This document shows positions 23,711 to 36,830 of a stretch of 64,000 nucleotides of DNA, one piece after another; within the stretch, counting starts at the first letter, position 1, and each line of letters starts with the position of its first letter. The translations under genes were made by a program, and so were the position numbers. The notes beneath the pieces are model-generated. The model saw only the letters and a program-made list of their open reading frames with translations. It ran no database searches and was not told the DNA's origin. Source of the DNA: Macquaria australasica (lineage: Eukaryota; Chordata; Actinopteri; Centrarchiformes; Percichthyidae); assembly GCA_005408345.1 (NCBI GenBank), contig SEMN01000126.1, positions 558,001 to 622,000 on the forward strand, read 5' to 3'.

Positions 23711-25787
23711 CTGAAGTTTAACCACCATAAAAAAAAAAAAAAAACACCAATGATTTTGTTTTCACATTTGTATACTAACACATGGCCAAATACTGTGCTA
23801 TTACTATTTTGGGCAGGTACATGAAGTGTTCTTGTTATTAAAAATAATTGATGGTTACATATGTAATCATAGTAATCTGAGCGGAGAGACTCTCTAGCCT
23901 TCATATATGTAGGCTGAAGAAAGAGTCATCCCTACCTTCTCATCTGGTTACTTTTTCAAATTATACACACTGTACTACATGCAACTTTGAAAATACTCTA
24001 GTCAAACTAATTTGTGTCATCTGTGAATGACATAATATTCATCTTCCAAAAAAATAAATCTTTGGAATAGATATGCTGCAGGTTCAAGGGTTTTTGACTG
24101 AGACTGTTAAATTGAATGATGGGCTTAAATCTCATTGCCATCCATAGGATTAAGACCACTGGGTCTCCAATTGATTTAAAGAGAGCCAAGAGGACAGAAG
24201 GCAAATCCAGTCAAGGGTCAGTATATAATAATAAATGCAAAATGATGGGGGGTAAGGGAAATCAATTAAAGGAAACGGATTGAAAACTTTTCATTGAACT
24301 CCTTGGCAGGGGTCCGTATATCTGCTGTATGTGAAGGCCCCAAGCAAAAAGGATTTTAAAACGGTGAAACTAGAGAACACAAAGGTCAAAAGAGTAAGCG
24401 GTTATGAAATCAAAAACATTTTTGTTTAATCTAGTGACCATTCTTCTGGTAAAGACAGAAAGACGGCATCATTCAAAGGAAAAACTGTCTCTCGTTAAAT
24501 TGGTTCTCACAGTAATGGAAGTTAATGAAGGTGCGATGGACGTCCGTTATCAGAGGTAAGACAGCATCTTTATGTCATGATATCTTTTGTCTTGTCTTGT
24601 TTTGATTACTTTTGGTCTTTTTCCTATCGTAACGTAAGGCACTCCTGTCCCAGTTTGTGTTTTGTGACTTTGAAAAAGATAAAAGACGAGCAGGATGTTT
24701 AATGCTGCAGTACATTTTCTGCTTAAAAGCTCAGGTGGATTGTTAGTATTTGGTATGAGGTTACTGACCATGTGCAAGAACTGTTCTTAATGAGATGTGA
24801 ATCAATATGATGCAGAATCATCTGCAGTTACCATACCCCCCTGGAAATATTTACCTCCTGTATTTAACATTTATTAACCTGCTTTTTAATAAGGGACCTG
24901 AATCTGTCATGAAATGGTAATTGTGAATATAACATACTGAGAACAGTCATTTGGGGAGACAGCTGCACATTGTATTATGAAATATCCCTGGGACAGGCGA
25001 AGTAATTGCTGAATTTATATGACCTCACCCTGAAGCCAAAAAGTGAAGTATGTGATAAATCTCGCTGCTTCAGGGATTCAAGGAATGTTTTCCTCTTAGT
25101 TTTCAAAAGAGACTCATAAATCACTTTTTCTGATGACATAAAATTTGAAATGACCTTTTCATTCTTTATCTTACACTCATCTTTTGATTTACAATTTTTT
25201 TTTTATTATTAGATAATCATTAAAATTGCTATGAAACTAGTGAAACCAATTAAACTGGGCCGTGCAGTGACACACATGTGTCGCAATGAAATGTCATTTA
25301 TGTATCTGCACCCACTGCTATTACATTTATCACAACGTCCAGAGAGGAGGTGTGTCACTTTCAATGATGAGTTTTGAAGAGTACTTAAGGTACATAATCT
25401 CATTGTCAGTGGTTTGGTTCTGGCTGGGGACCTTTGTTGCATTTCTTCCCTCTCTTTCTGCCCCTGTTTCCTGTCTGTCTTTACTGTCTGCTGTCCATAA
25501 AGGCTCAGTTTTATAAGCTGAGTTGACAGTCCTGCAATAAATGCTACCTTCAGGAAGGTTGCACTGTTCAGTTTTTGTTGACTGTTTTAGAGTGTTGTTG
25601 AGGCTCAGGCTGTCGTTTGTGTTGCTGTTGTACTGTGTTATACTGGAATATGAAATATTTAGTCTAACCTCACTAAATGCACTGTTGGTGTCACAAAAAC
25701 AAACAAACAAAACAAGTCAATGATAAGTGAGACGACACGCAATAAAAAGGCAGAAGAAGCATATTTCTTTTTAAGATGTTTTTTTTT

Positions 25788-25935
25788 TGGCATTTTAGCC
25801 TTTTTTTTTATAATTATAGTGACAGGAAAGGTGGGAGAGAGAGAGAGAGAGGGGGGATGACATGCAGCAAAGGACCCGGGTTGGAGTCAAACCTGAGCTG
25901 CTGCAGTAAGGACTCAGCCTTAATGCACAAAATCA
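25788..25935 (+). mobile_element. R5, tRNA-like teleost repeat
   Basis: The text GCATTTTAGCC, GACAGGAAAGGTGGGAGAGA, GATGACATGCAGCAAAGG and GTAAGGACTCAGCCTTAATG matches the copy at 44158-44335. The end of the family (GAACCCGGGC..., GAGCTGCCGG...) looks like the reverse of a tRNA gene, so a tRNA-derived origin is plausible. Confidence 0.6.
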
Positions 25936-28102
25936 TGTTATGTTTTTTATTATTTTCATTCTTATCGCTTGCGAATTACTGGATAATTTTACATTTTCAG
26001 ATCCTTAAAAAGTATTCAAATAAAACAATCCAAAATCCCTCTTTGGTTGAAATGGCCACCACTGACATACCATCCCAGCACAGAAACCTGTGACAAGGCA
26101 TGTTCATTTTCTTAGTTTTGCATGTTATTATAATAACATTTGGCAATTACCACTAAACTCAAAGCACAGTTGAGGTTGATGGGAATGTCATTAGTTTTGC
26201 AGGTATTTAGTCATAGACAAAAGTATAGGACAAATTAAAATTGTGGCCTGATGAGGGCACCAGATGAAAAGTTAAGGGGAAAGTTAATATGATTCATCCT
26301 GAGGGGAACATGAATGTCTGTACAAAATTTCATGTCAATTCAGTCATCCTTGACTTCAACTATCTGTCACTGCAACAGATAAAAATAACATTACTTTTTA
26401 CGTTGACATCCCAATTGTTGAAGCGCAATTGGAGCATGTAAATGTTATATGTATGCTGGGCACTTTCAAGGACGTTGCACGTCTGGCCACACAGTGAGTG
26501 GTGTAACAGCAGGTGCTCAACTGTCAAAGTCAAAGCTCCTGCTGTGACATGAGGGTCAGAGAAACAGCATGCTTGAGAGTTTCATCCCACAGAGAGCGAA
26601 GCAGCAGTGTATGCCCTGTATGACTTTTTATAGTAGATTACTCATCAGGCAGGCTGATCGTTCAACGTTTAATTTATTGGAGAAGAACCAAGTAGATGAG
26701 TCAAGGCAACTTAGCAGATGTTGAATCAGCCTGTTGAAATTCCACTTGGATGACAAGATGCTGATTTGAATATAGCAGATTATAAAGTGCGTGCTAAGAT
26801 GCGCGGGAGGGACCAGCATAACTACATCTTCTACTACTACTTCTTTGTTTTTGACTAGTTTTAGGTGGTGGATAATTCTTGGATTAGTCCTGGGCTGAGT
26901 TCAGGATTGTAAAAACTTTAGCTAATGCTTAAAAACACTGACTAGTGACGATTACCTCGGTAAAAAGAAACCCAGCTTTGCTGCTTTTAAATTATAAAAG
27001 GGTCAATGACATTTTCTTTCTCTGCAAAACATGATATTGCAACAGAGAACACCCGAGCACTGGGGCAATTTTTTTCCCCAGAAGACAATCAGACTTTCAC
27101 TGAAGTGCCCCCCGGAATCTGTTTCCACATTACACCCTCCTCAAGAACTACATCTTTGGCATAAAGAGCCTCCAGCAGTAGCTTTGCTCTGCAGAGGCCT
27201 TGCACTGTAACACAAGAGTTTATTCAATCTGTAATTAATCCTCTGTCTCTCTGTCATTCTGCCTCACCCTCTCACTGAGGACAGGGTTTGTTCAAGGTAT
27301 AGCTACGAGCTAAGGCTATTACTGTTTTCCTGGTTCATTGGGAGGATAGGATAGGAATCTACCTGTATTGACATACCTCTACTCCCTCTCCCTCTCTCAC
27401 TTTCTCCTTTATTTCTCTACCTCCCTTACTCTTTGAGCCTCACACTGTCACTGTAGAAGTTTCAGAGAGGAACTCAAGTTTAATTTTCTCAAGAAAAAAG
27501 AAAATGCTTGAAAAGACGCCCCCATGGAGCATCTTAAAGACGTGCATAGGAGCTGCCTGAATTTCTGAGATTAGTTTGGCTTCACGTCCTGCAGACCACA
27601 ACAGCCTGATTGGTGGGTATGTCCACTAGTTATGACATTACCTCCTATGGTTGCATCAGAAACTGAAATTTCCAGATGGACTGCTTCTGTTTATCAGAGT
27701 AGGCAGTGCCTTTGCTTCTGTTTACTCCAGCTGTAACTTTGCATGATTACTTGCATTTAAATGCACCAGTGAAGCTGTACCTGTGTTTACTTGTGCACAC
27801 ATTTGTTTGAATGTGCAACAATTGAGTGGAACTAGATCACATTTACTGTAAGACAGCCTTTGCCATGGGCAAGCTCACAAACCAGGGAACGGCGCCCGCT
27901 CTCTGCCACTGGCTGTGATCAGTAGTGTATCTTATGTCCTATTCAGACAAGTAACCATTCAGTCAGGCAAAGAAAGACTGATGGAAGAAGGAAGAGAGCG
28001 CTGCCAGCTGCCAATGACTGCACCAGTAGATCTTTTGGAACCTGTTGGAGCAGGTTTTTCTTTCTGTATATCTTATTCCTGGGTTAGCCTGGACGAGTGC
28101 CA

Positions 28103-28179
28103 AACACACACACACACACACACACACATGCGTGCGCACACACACACACACACCCCGCACACACATGCACGCACACACA
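28103..28179. repeat. (CA)n compound microsatellite
   Basis: CA runs interrupted by TGCGTGCG and CCCCGC; read directly. Confidence 0.9.
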
Positions 28180-28824
28180 GAGAATGAGGATGATATTCCG
28201 AGCTGCCAAAATCTGAAACCAGCCCATCAACCATTTCCATACATATTTAGACAGTCAATCTAATCGACGTGCCTCACTGCCAGGGTGAAGGGGGCGCGAG
28301 GTGCACAGATCCACGAGGGAAATGGGCTCAAATGTTGACAAAGGTTGCCGAAAATCTGACTGAAACCACAAATCCACAAGAGAGGGGGCAGTTATTGATT
28401 GCAAAGGTTAGGTGAGTTCATTTGACAACTTTTCAAAATGTGAATGTTGGTGTTTATATAAACTGCTGCAACAATTTTGCTCTTTTTGCTCTGATACACA
28501 CCTGATTACTTGATTTAAACTCTTTTTACGTCATGTTTATATATAATTAAGAGAGAACTTGGCACTGCTGTAGGTGTTGAATGCAGGTGACTCTGTGAGT
28601 GGCAGCCTTCTCATGTCAACACTACTACTACTACAAAACACTGTAGATAATTAGGATGAACAGATAGACCTGTTTATGTCTTCTGATAATCATAGACATG
28701 AAAGAATTAAACTTGTGTGAAGTGTATGTGCGCTCTGAACCTCTCTACACTTTATAGAAAATGTTGGTTTAGTGAGACATTGTTCAAATCACTTTAGAAG
28801 TTAATTGACCAACCGTGTATATGA

Positions 28825-29065
28825 GTACAGCTGAAACAATTAGTTGATTTATCAATTAGTTGATTAACAGAATATTAATTGGCAACTTTTTTGATAATTG
28901 TTTAACTCATTTTTCATGCAAAAACATTTCATGATTCTAGCTTTTGAAATGTGAGGATTTGCTGCTTTTCTTTCTTTTAATTTATAAAAAGGTATTAAAT
29001 TCATATTTAAAAAATTAGCAGATTAATCTGTAATAAAAAATTATCATTAGTTGCAGTCCTATACT
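28825..29065 (+). mobile_element. R6 element, degraded teleost repeat
   Basis: Begins AGCTGAAACAATTAGTTGAT and ends with TTATCATTAGTTGCAGT, an inverted version of its start. It contains GAAATGTGAGGATTTGCTGC, shared with the copy at 37584-37868. Confidence 0.6.
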
Positions 29066-29194
29066 TAATAGTTAAAAATGAGCTCCACCTCAACCAACTA
29101 CAACAGTAAAATCCTGTTTTTACATTAATGCGTGAGTAATAATAATATAATGATATAATATATAATAGCATAACACTCACAGGGGACATTTTTC

Positions 29195-29346
29195 TGCATT
29201 TAGTACTTTTATTTTTAATACTTTACATATCCTGATTATACTTACATACTTTAACTTAAGTAACATTTTGAATGCAGGACTATGTTTACAGTGTGGTAAT
29301 TGTACTTTTACTTAAGTAAATGATCTGAATACTTCCTCCACCACTG
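29195..29346 (-). mobile_element. R1 element piece, minus orientation
   Basis: Reads in reverse as CAGTGGTGGAGGAAGTATTC then CTTAAGTAAAAGTACAATTA, the same 5' end as R1 at 4562. The left limit is approximate. Confidence 0.6.
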
Positions 29347-29349
29347 ATG

Positions 29350-29509
29350 AGTAGTAACTATAGCTGTTAAATAAAAAGTACAGGTAAAAAGAACTATATT
29401 TCCCTCTGAAATGTATTGGAGTAGATGTAGATTAAAAATGGTAATACTGAAGTAAAGTACAAGTAACTCAAAATTATAAATAAATGTACATAGTGAAATT
29501 TCACCACTG
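29350..29509 (+). mobile_element. R1 element piece, plus orientation, 3' end
   Basis: Contains TATTTCCCTCTGAAATGTAT, AAGTAAAGTACAAGTAACTC and the terminal TTTCACCACTG of R1. It directly abuts a minus-strand R1 5' end (see findings). Confidence 0.6.
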
Positions 29510-30076
29510 CAAATGGCTGTAGTACAATTGGCTTCAATACTTAAACTCTATTAGGTGATACTTGTAATATTAAAACTGAATCAAATCACTCAGTTTTTGC
29601 AAGTAAAGCAAAGCTACTGAGAATCAACACATCTAGCATAAATAAATAAATAGCCTAAATACAAAATGAAAAATGCTCTTGGCCCAGTGTATTAGAATAA
29701 TATATACTGGCCTAATAAACTTAATACATTTTCTGAGCTGTTTCTCATTTCTCTCAATAATATAGGTTTTAACAGTGTTAACAGTGATTACTTCTAATTT
29801 CAATATCAGCAATGTTTTTAAAATGGCATCACAAACTTTCAGTGCAGTCTCACTTAGTCTAGTCTAGTCTTTAGAAGTCTGCTGATTGTGATAATTCCTT
29901 ATTATTCCCCCCCCCTTTGACTAAAAAGCAAAGCCTCACTGCTGTGCCTACAGCGTGTTGGCTTCCACCTTAGGTGTTGGCAGTAATCGCACTAAACTTT
30001 GTACATAAAAACAAACAGCAAGATTTGCATATAAGGGACTCTTCACGTTTCTGATGGAACGATTGTGAGTGACAGT

Positions 30077-30371
30077 TTAAAGGATAGGTTCACACATTTC
30101 AGCAGTAGTCAGTAGTCAGGAAATGTTTTAGTAAAAAGACAGTAACTTTGTAGTTTGTTTGACTAACTCAGACTACTTTAGATAAAGTTTTTAATACATT
30201 TTTGCACAAAACAAGGACTGTGGTGTTTTTAGCATTTAGCACATTAGGGAGTGATCTCATAATAGCCTGTATGAACAAGAGTGATGATTACAGCAATAAA
30301 AACCTGTTTCAAAGTCCACATAGGCACCTGACTATTATTTTGAGACAGAAAATTGTGAACCTGTCCTTTAA
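30077..30371 (+). mobile_element. R3 inverted-repeat element (short copy)
   Basis: Left tip TTTAAAGGATAGGTTCACA and right tip GTGAACCTGTCCTTTAA are near-perfect inverted repeats. Inner text GATTACAGCAATAAAAACCTG matches the long copy at 55259. No coding capacity. Confidence 0.7.
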
Positions 30372-31370
30372 GATCAGGGCGCAAGGGGTTGAAACGGTAG
30401 TGTGGGGGAAGCGCCTCTCTTTTGGTCCTATGAGTGAACTTTACAGAGTGAAAATGCTGAAAGAGCTTATATGAAGCATCATGCATGTCATATGTCTTCT
30501 GCTGTTTATTCTGGTCAGCACTACTGAAAACCATAATACACTTATTCTCTATAATGTGGAAATAAATAAAATGTTGCATGAAAGTGAAAAAGTAGATGTT
30601 TATAGTCCATTAGTTGTGACAGTCAAAGAGTACAGGCTAACCATTTGTCAAAGCTGCGATAACTGCCAACAGAAACCAGCCAAGATACAACCGAGAGAAT
30701 AAAAATCATTATGAAACAAGAAAGTTACCAATACCAAATAAGGTATATAGTTTCACCAGTGATGTATGGTGCCATAAACAGTATATCTTATCAGAGTGGT
30801 TTACTCACTTACATACTTGAAAGACGATTCATTTGTGAAACATTATGGCTGAAGATACGGATAGTACAGCTCCTAAGAGTTTATTGTCAGTAACATCTCA
30901 GTTACTGAGAGTGAGAGTCAATGGGCACGTCTCAATACTGTACTGTACCAAAGGCCCTATTGTTTTTCAGAAATAGTCTCTACAGTGTACATGGCAACAA
31001 ACACAAACTAATGAAATAAAAGGGCACAAACTAATACAAAGCTCATTTGAACCTTGAAGGACATATGTCGTTTTTGGCTGTCATCTTTGTCTGGATTAGA
31101 ATAAAGAGGCACAACTTGCAAAACAGGTTAAAAATCGTTTTAATTGTGCAGCAGATGTTATATTTTTAATCCAGATGGTCTCCAGAGTCTTTGAGGATTC
31201 TGGAAATGCATTCAGGACTGCGATAAGTGTTGTTAAAGATCGCCGGGTAATTATTTTTCGAACACTCTGCTCTGTGACTCGAATGTGGCGTTAACACACG
31301 AGAGGCACACAAACTGGGGCTACGTCTGTTAAACCTCTGCATCCATGGGTCATCTCAGAGACTAAAACAG

Positions 31371-31402
31371 CACACGCACACGCACACGCACACGCACACA
31401 CA
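31371..31402. repeat. (CACACG)n microsatellite
   Basis: Short hexamer-like CACACG repeat; read directly. Confidence 0.85.
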
Positions 31403-31582
31403 CTCTATCTCCACTGCTAAAGTTTATTCTTCTCTTGCTTTAAGTGCATCCGTTCTGGCTGGTGGCAGCGTCTGTCAAGCAGATGAGAGGATTTGTTGCC
31501 ACAGTGGTGAAAAGGCAATCTCTCAACTTTCACCTCGACACTTTAGCCTCCTTTGATCTGAACAGAAAGAGCTACGATTGCT

Positions 31583-31584
<2 letters not shown>

Positions 31585-31633
<49 letters not shown>
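31585..31633. repeat. (TC)n microsatellite
   Basis: About 24 TC units, followed shortly by a small CA run. Confidence 0.93.
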
Positions 31634-31636
<3 letters not shown>

Positions 31637-32069
31637 TATATACACACACACACACATACAGGAGAGGTCGATCTCTCTGCCTCAGCATTATTTGGCTTTA
31701 CGTGACCTAACAGCCATGGTTTGTTGGCAGTTTTAATGAGCTTGGTTTATGTTGGGGGTTGAGGTTACCTTTACTGGAACCTGGGCCACGTGTCTCTCAC
31801 CTCCGCTGGGATCAGATAACACTTCTTTACACCCAGCCGGATAAGCCCCTGCCCCGTGTACATCCACCGACTTTGGTGTTGTAATAAACTTGAATGTCCT
31901 CATCTGTTCTCACGCCTGCACTCATGCTCTCAGAGGACACAGTGTGGTGTATCTTGCAGATTTACAGCAGAATAATGACCCAGTAGATATGATCTCAAAG
32001 GATCGGTGACAAGAAGTGCTTTGTCAAAACACTTAAGAAATTGCGTTTTCTACTCTTATCTGGTTCCAC

Positions 32070-32456
32070 AAAGGAATAGTTTGGCATTTGGGGAAAAACA
32101 CTTATTTGCTGAGTGTTAGATGATAAAGTAGATACCAGTCTCACGTCTGTAGGGTAAATATGGAGCTACAACAAGCAGCTGGTTAGCTTAGCTTAGCACA
32201 AAGACGAGAAGCAAGTAGTCTGGCTCTCTTCAAAGGTAACAAAATCTGCCAGGTAGATATTTTTACCTTTGCACAGAGCCAGGCTATCTGTATGTTTCCC
32301 CCTGTTTCCAATCTTTATGCTAAGCTAAGCTAACCAGCTGCTGGTGATCGCTTCATATTTACCGCACAGACGTGAGAGTGGTGTCGATTTTCTCATCTAA
32401 CTCTCGGCAAGAAAGCGAACAAGCACATTTCCCAAAATGTCGAACTATTCCTTTAA
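32070..32456. mobile_element. R2 fold-back element, complete copy
   Basis: The left half (AAAGGAATAGTTTGGCATTT, then GGAGCTACAACAAGCAGCTG and TTAGCTTAGCTTAGCACAAA) is mirrored as reverse complement in the right half (AGCTAAGCTAACCAGCTG, then CTCATCTAACTCTCGGCAAG, ending GAACTATTCCTTT). The arms are about 170 bases each with a small centre, so it can fold into one long hairpin. It lies about 230 bases upstream of the foxn1 first coding exon. Confidence 0.75.
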
Positions 32457-32680
32457 CAGCTTTGTGTGACCTTTTAATTTGAATTGATGCAGCTGACAAT
32501 CATAATAACTGAAACATATCATCCAACCTCAACCCCTGTTGGGCCAATCAGTAATAAGATTCATCATCTCATCAAAACTGGGCCAGAAAATGCCACTGAC
32601 TGACTAAGGACGAATAGATAACAGTTTTTCTTTTCTTTTTTCTTTTTTAATCTCTTCACAGGAGCAGATTTTGGTGCAGA

Positions 32681-35600
32681 ATGTCAGACTCCCCGCCATT
32701 TTACCCAAGTGGTGGCAAGTCTCAAACATCAACCCTTCAGGCCAGCCTACACACCTGTGAGCCCCGTGGGACCCCCTGCCAGCAGATGGCAGAATCACAG
32801 GTACCGAGCTGCCTCAGGCCTTTCTGTTTTAACCCCAAACAGCTTCTTCTGTGTAACACTGGAAATCAGTTCTGACTCTGCTTTGAGTCGCACCTCGCTG
32901 CTGTCTGCACTCCAGTATGTACAGACTTAGAGTTTAAAAATGAATGGGGTGTTGTGTGAATTAAATTGAATGCGCATGGACAAACTGTCTTTGCTTTCCA
33001 TGGCCTCTCCAACGACAAATGTTTTAACCAGCCATTGATCGATATTTCTAATTACACCTGGGGAACATACAGCATTTAACTTTCAAATAGTTCAACATTT
33101 TGGGAAATATGCTTGTTCGCTTTCTTGTCGAGAGTTAGATAAGAAGATTGATGCCACTCTCATGTCTGTACGGTCAATATAAAGCTACAACAAGCAGCTA
33201 GTCAGCTTAGCTTAGCATAAATACTGGAAACAAGGGGAAACGTACAGATAGCCTGTCCAAAAGTAAAAAAAAAAAATATTTATAATTTTAAAATTTATAT
33301 CTTGTTTGTTTAATTTGTACAAAAGCCAAAGTGTAAATGAGTTGAATGGGGGGTTTTGTGCTGGACTATTTCTTGGCCGGGCGCAGTGATTTGTCCTGGT
33401 AGACAGATCCTTTTTTTTTTTACCTTTGGACAGAACCAGGCTAGCCCCCTGCTAAGGCTGCTGCTGGCTGTAGCATCTAATTCTCAGCAATAAAGCGAAA
33501 AAGCAAAAACTACTCCTTTAACCTAAGCTAATCAGAAGTTCTGGACATCACAATAAAATAAAAAGCATGTGTTCTCCTGCCCCAGAAATAAAAGTTTTAT
33601 AATTTCAGCATGTAAATATGAAAGGCTGAGACTGGTCTCGGGATGTATTTTCAGCAGCACAGACGCCACTGAATGATCACAGGAATACTACAGGCAGCAG
33701 TGTGCCTCTATGATCCTCTCGCTCTTCCACGGCTACATGTTGCTGCTTGTCACTTTGATCGTGAAGGTGACACTAATCTATGGAGTATATTGGCTGCAGT
33801 AGTTGAGTATTTATAGTGTATAGTTTAGAGAATATCAAAGATCCAAGATGAAACCTGACAGAAGGGCAGGACTGAGAGAAAAAGGCGCGATTACAAATCC
33901 GTCTGCTACTTCAGCACCACGGATTTCTCAATAATACACAGCACATTTCTGATATTGGTTATAACTTGCACAAACCTCAGTCAGATAAAGGATCACTGAG
34001 TCAGGCAGACTAGACTAACATATTCAACTGAACAACCCCTCTACCTCTGCACTCTCTCTGCTACTAGGGGATGGAGGGGGGGGGGTGACAGGTTAACAAG
34101 GTGCATTTTGGCCATTTTGCTAACAAGTGGGATGGCATCCCCCCTCATATCACCTACTGCCTCAGGGGACTCACAGTAAGCATCTTGGCAGCTTCTTGGT
34201 CTAGAAGTGGGAGTGGAGACAAGATTTACACTTTGAGCCCAGCCCTGACTGGTATGTCAACAGTGAGTGCAGATTGTAATTTACATCTTTAATGATTTGT
34301 ATCCACTGTGATGATTGCACCACAGACTAAAGAGGGCTGGGACGTCTGCTTCACCCAGCAAGAGAGCAACACCTTCAGCTTGAGGACTGCAGCTGTGAAC
34401 AGGAGGCACAGCGCTGATGGGATCATCGTTTCAGGGTCAGGATCGGCACCGGGACGAGGCCCCGTCAACTCTGACCGTTTCCATCCGTACCGTCGACAGT
34501 TCAGCGATGGAGCAGTGGCGGCTGCAGGATGTCCCCAACAGTGCTCGTCTTCCTTCAGCTGTCTGCAGGAGGTGTGCAGCCCTGACACTCGTTCACGCAG
34601 CTCAAGCAGCGAGGCCCCAACATCCTGGGACCAGTACAACGGCAGCGTTCAGGTTTCTAGACTTATGGTACACTCAGTTTATCCTCACCTTTTATTTCAG
34701 TTAAGGCTTTGTGCAGTCCAAAACAACAAGTTGATATCAGTTTACTAGAAAGAAAGGGAGTGAATAAACAGAGTGGATAACCAGAAAAATGTAAAAGATG
34801 CACTACACTTTGCTCCTCACATGTTTGTTCTAAAGCAATTCATTGGAGAATTAATTTGAATGCGGCTATTTCTTTATATTTTAACAATAACAATGTGTCA
34901 AATGGGAAAACAGTGTGATAATGTGAAAGGGTTCACTCGTAGCGATGAACCTAAAGAGAATTAGCATCTGAATCTGCAGCTCCCCTCGGCTTTATAGAGT
35001 TTCAGCTCATTGTTTAGCTGCCCGGCCTGAAACTTTACTGTTTTGGTTCACTCTCACCGCCCTCATAGTGTCAGCAGGCAGCTGTTTTCAGAGAAAAAGC
35101 TCTAAAAACCCTCTGTACACTACCTGCGCAGCACCAAACTGCAGACAGACAGGAGCATTTTTAAAAGGTAAAGAGACAGATATTTCCCTCAGGAGGTGGT
35201 AGAGAGCTAAAAGACAGTGAATATTGGATTTACATTCATCAAGTGGACACAAACACAACTCCAAATTAATGATAATGTTGCTCAGTAAGTGTTGAATGTG
35301 TAAATAGGCAACTGTTTGCTAACAGGTTCGACACCTCATAATACATTAATGTTGTGTTCACAACTTGTCTCCGCTGCACCCAACTGGCCAGAAGAAGAAA
35401 AACAAATCAGTTATTGCAGGTTTACAGGAGCCAAATTATGCCACACAGTCATATTTAGGCCAAAATGTTTTTACAAAGTGTTTTAATTCCATAAAAAAAC
35501 ACATCATGCTGCTCTATTGCAAAAGCATAATACAGTCTAGATGGCTTCTCAATTTCCTTGTGTCTTCTCATATTTGCAGAGTTTGTACCCAGAACTACCA

Positions 35601-36791
35601 GCTGTGCCAGCAGAGCCCTCCTGCTTCCTGACTCAGAGCTATCCGTCCTACAGCTCATCGAGCCCTCTGCAGCAGGTGAGAGAGTGTGTTGGTTGAACCA
35701 CAGAGGAATGCTGTAGAAGATGGGATGCGTGTGATGATTAATAAAAATCGTGAGTGATAGATATTTACCTTTACGATTTGAGGGTATCACAATAATCTAT
35801 ACGAGGCAAGATAATGCCACTTTGTTTCAAAAGCAGCAGAAGTAATCACGGTTTTTACATTGCCAGGAAAGGACGGTTGTGATGATAATAAACTGCTGGA
35901 CGAGCACACAAGTCAGTGAAAGCTCATCATAGCAGTTTATGGATCAATACATACGACTCAGCAAAAGCCAACGAAAGAAAAGGGCATGATTAGTGACATC
36001 TGTCTTTTTATTGGTTTTCAGGTCATGATTTGTGTGTGTGTGTGTCCTCCACAGGTCTCACCTAGACTGTACCCTAATAATGACCCGTCCAGCATCTCAA
36101 AATATTCTCTCTCCACTCAGTCACACCAGGAGAGCACCACCCAGCCCCTCTTCCCCAAGCCCATTTACTCATACAGGTAGCATTCCACCACATTTCACCA
36201 TATTTTTGCCAACATTTATATTTTTGTCTACCTTTATTACATAGTCATATTTAAAGCAACAATGTGCAGAATTATTATGTGATTATCATCTTCAAATTAA
36301 TCTGATCGCATTCATTTAGGTAGAAAAATCAGAAAAATAAGCCAATTCCAGTGAATATGGGTGGGGTACCTTCAATTTAAGTGCTTTGTTTGTGCCAAAC
36401 ATATAACATATAAATAAAATATGATGATGTTAAAATCTTTTTCCTTCATGACTGCAGCATCCTGATCTTCATGGCTCTGAAGAACAGTAAAACAGGAAGC
36501 CTGCCAGTCAGTGAGATCTACAGCTTCATGACTGAACACTTCCCATATTTCAAGGTATCACAATTCGTGTTTTCGAGAATAGAGACTAGCTGACTTATTT
36601 GAGCATTTTGATTTATTGCTCTTTTTCTCACATGTGTTGAGCTGGCACCTGGACCGTCACTTTTATGGGTTGGTAATGGAAAAAAGCAGTGTGCTACACC
36701 TGCAGCTAGGTGGCCCTGGACCACCCGTTGAGGCACGAGGCTGGCCTGGAGAGTAAAATGAGGACATGTTTGTATCTGTTAAATATCAGCC

Positions 36792-36830
<39 letters not shown>

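Larger units (their letters stand above)
23158..32680. other. Intergenic region slc13a2/foxn1
   Basis: Starts with the slc13a2 3' UTR (AATAAA at 23677 and 23705). No coding exon was recognised across 9.5 kb. It contains R5 (25788), R6 (28825), R1 pieces (29195-29509), R3 (30077), R2 (32070) and the simple repeats listed separately. The right end must contain a foxn1 5' non-coding exon and promoter that I cannot place. Confidence 0.65.

Noticed and set aside
36001..36054. Earlier splice acceptor at GGTTTTCAG (36021) for foxn1 exon 4
   Set aside because: It would add the translated GT repeat and break the match to other FOXN1 proteins. The acceptor at 36054 gives V-S-P-R-L-Y in frame.
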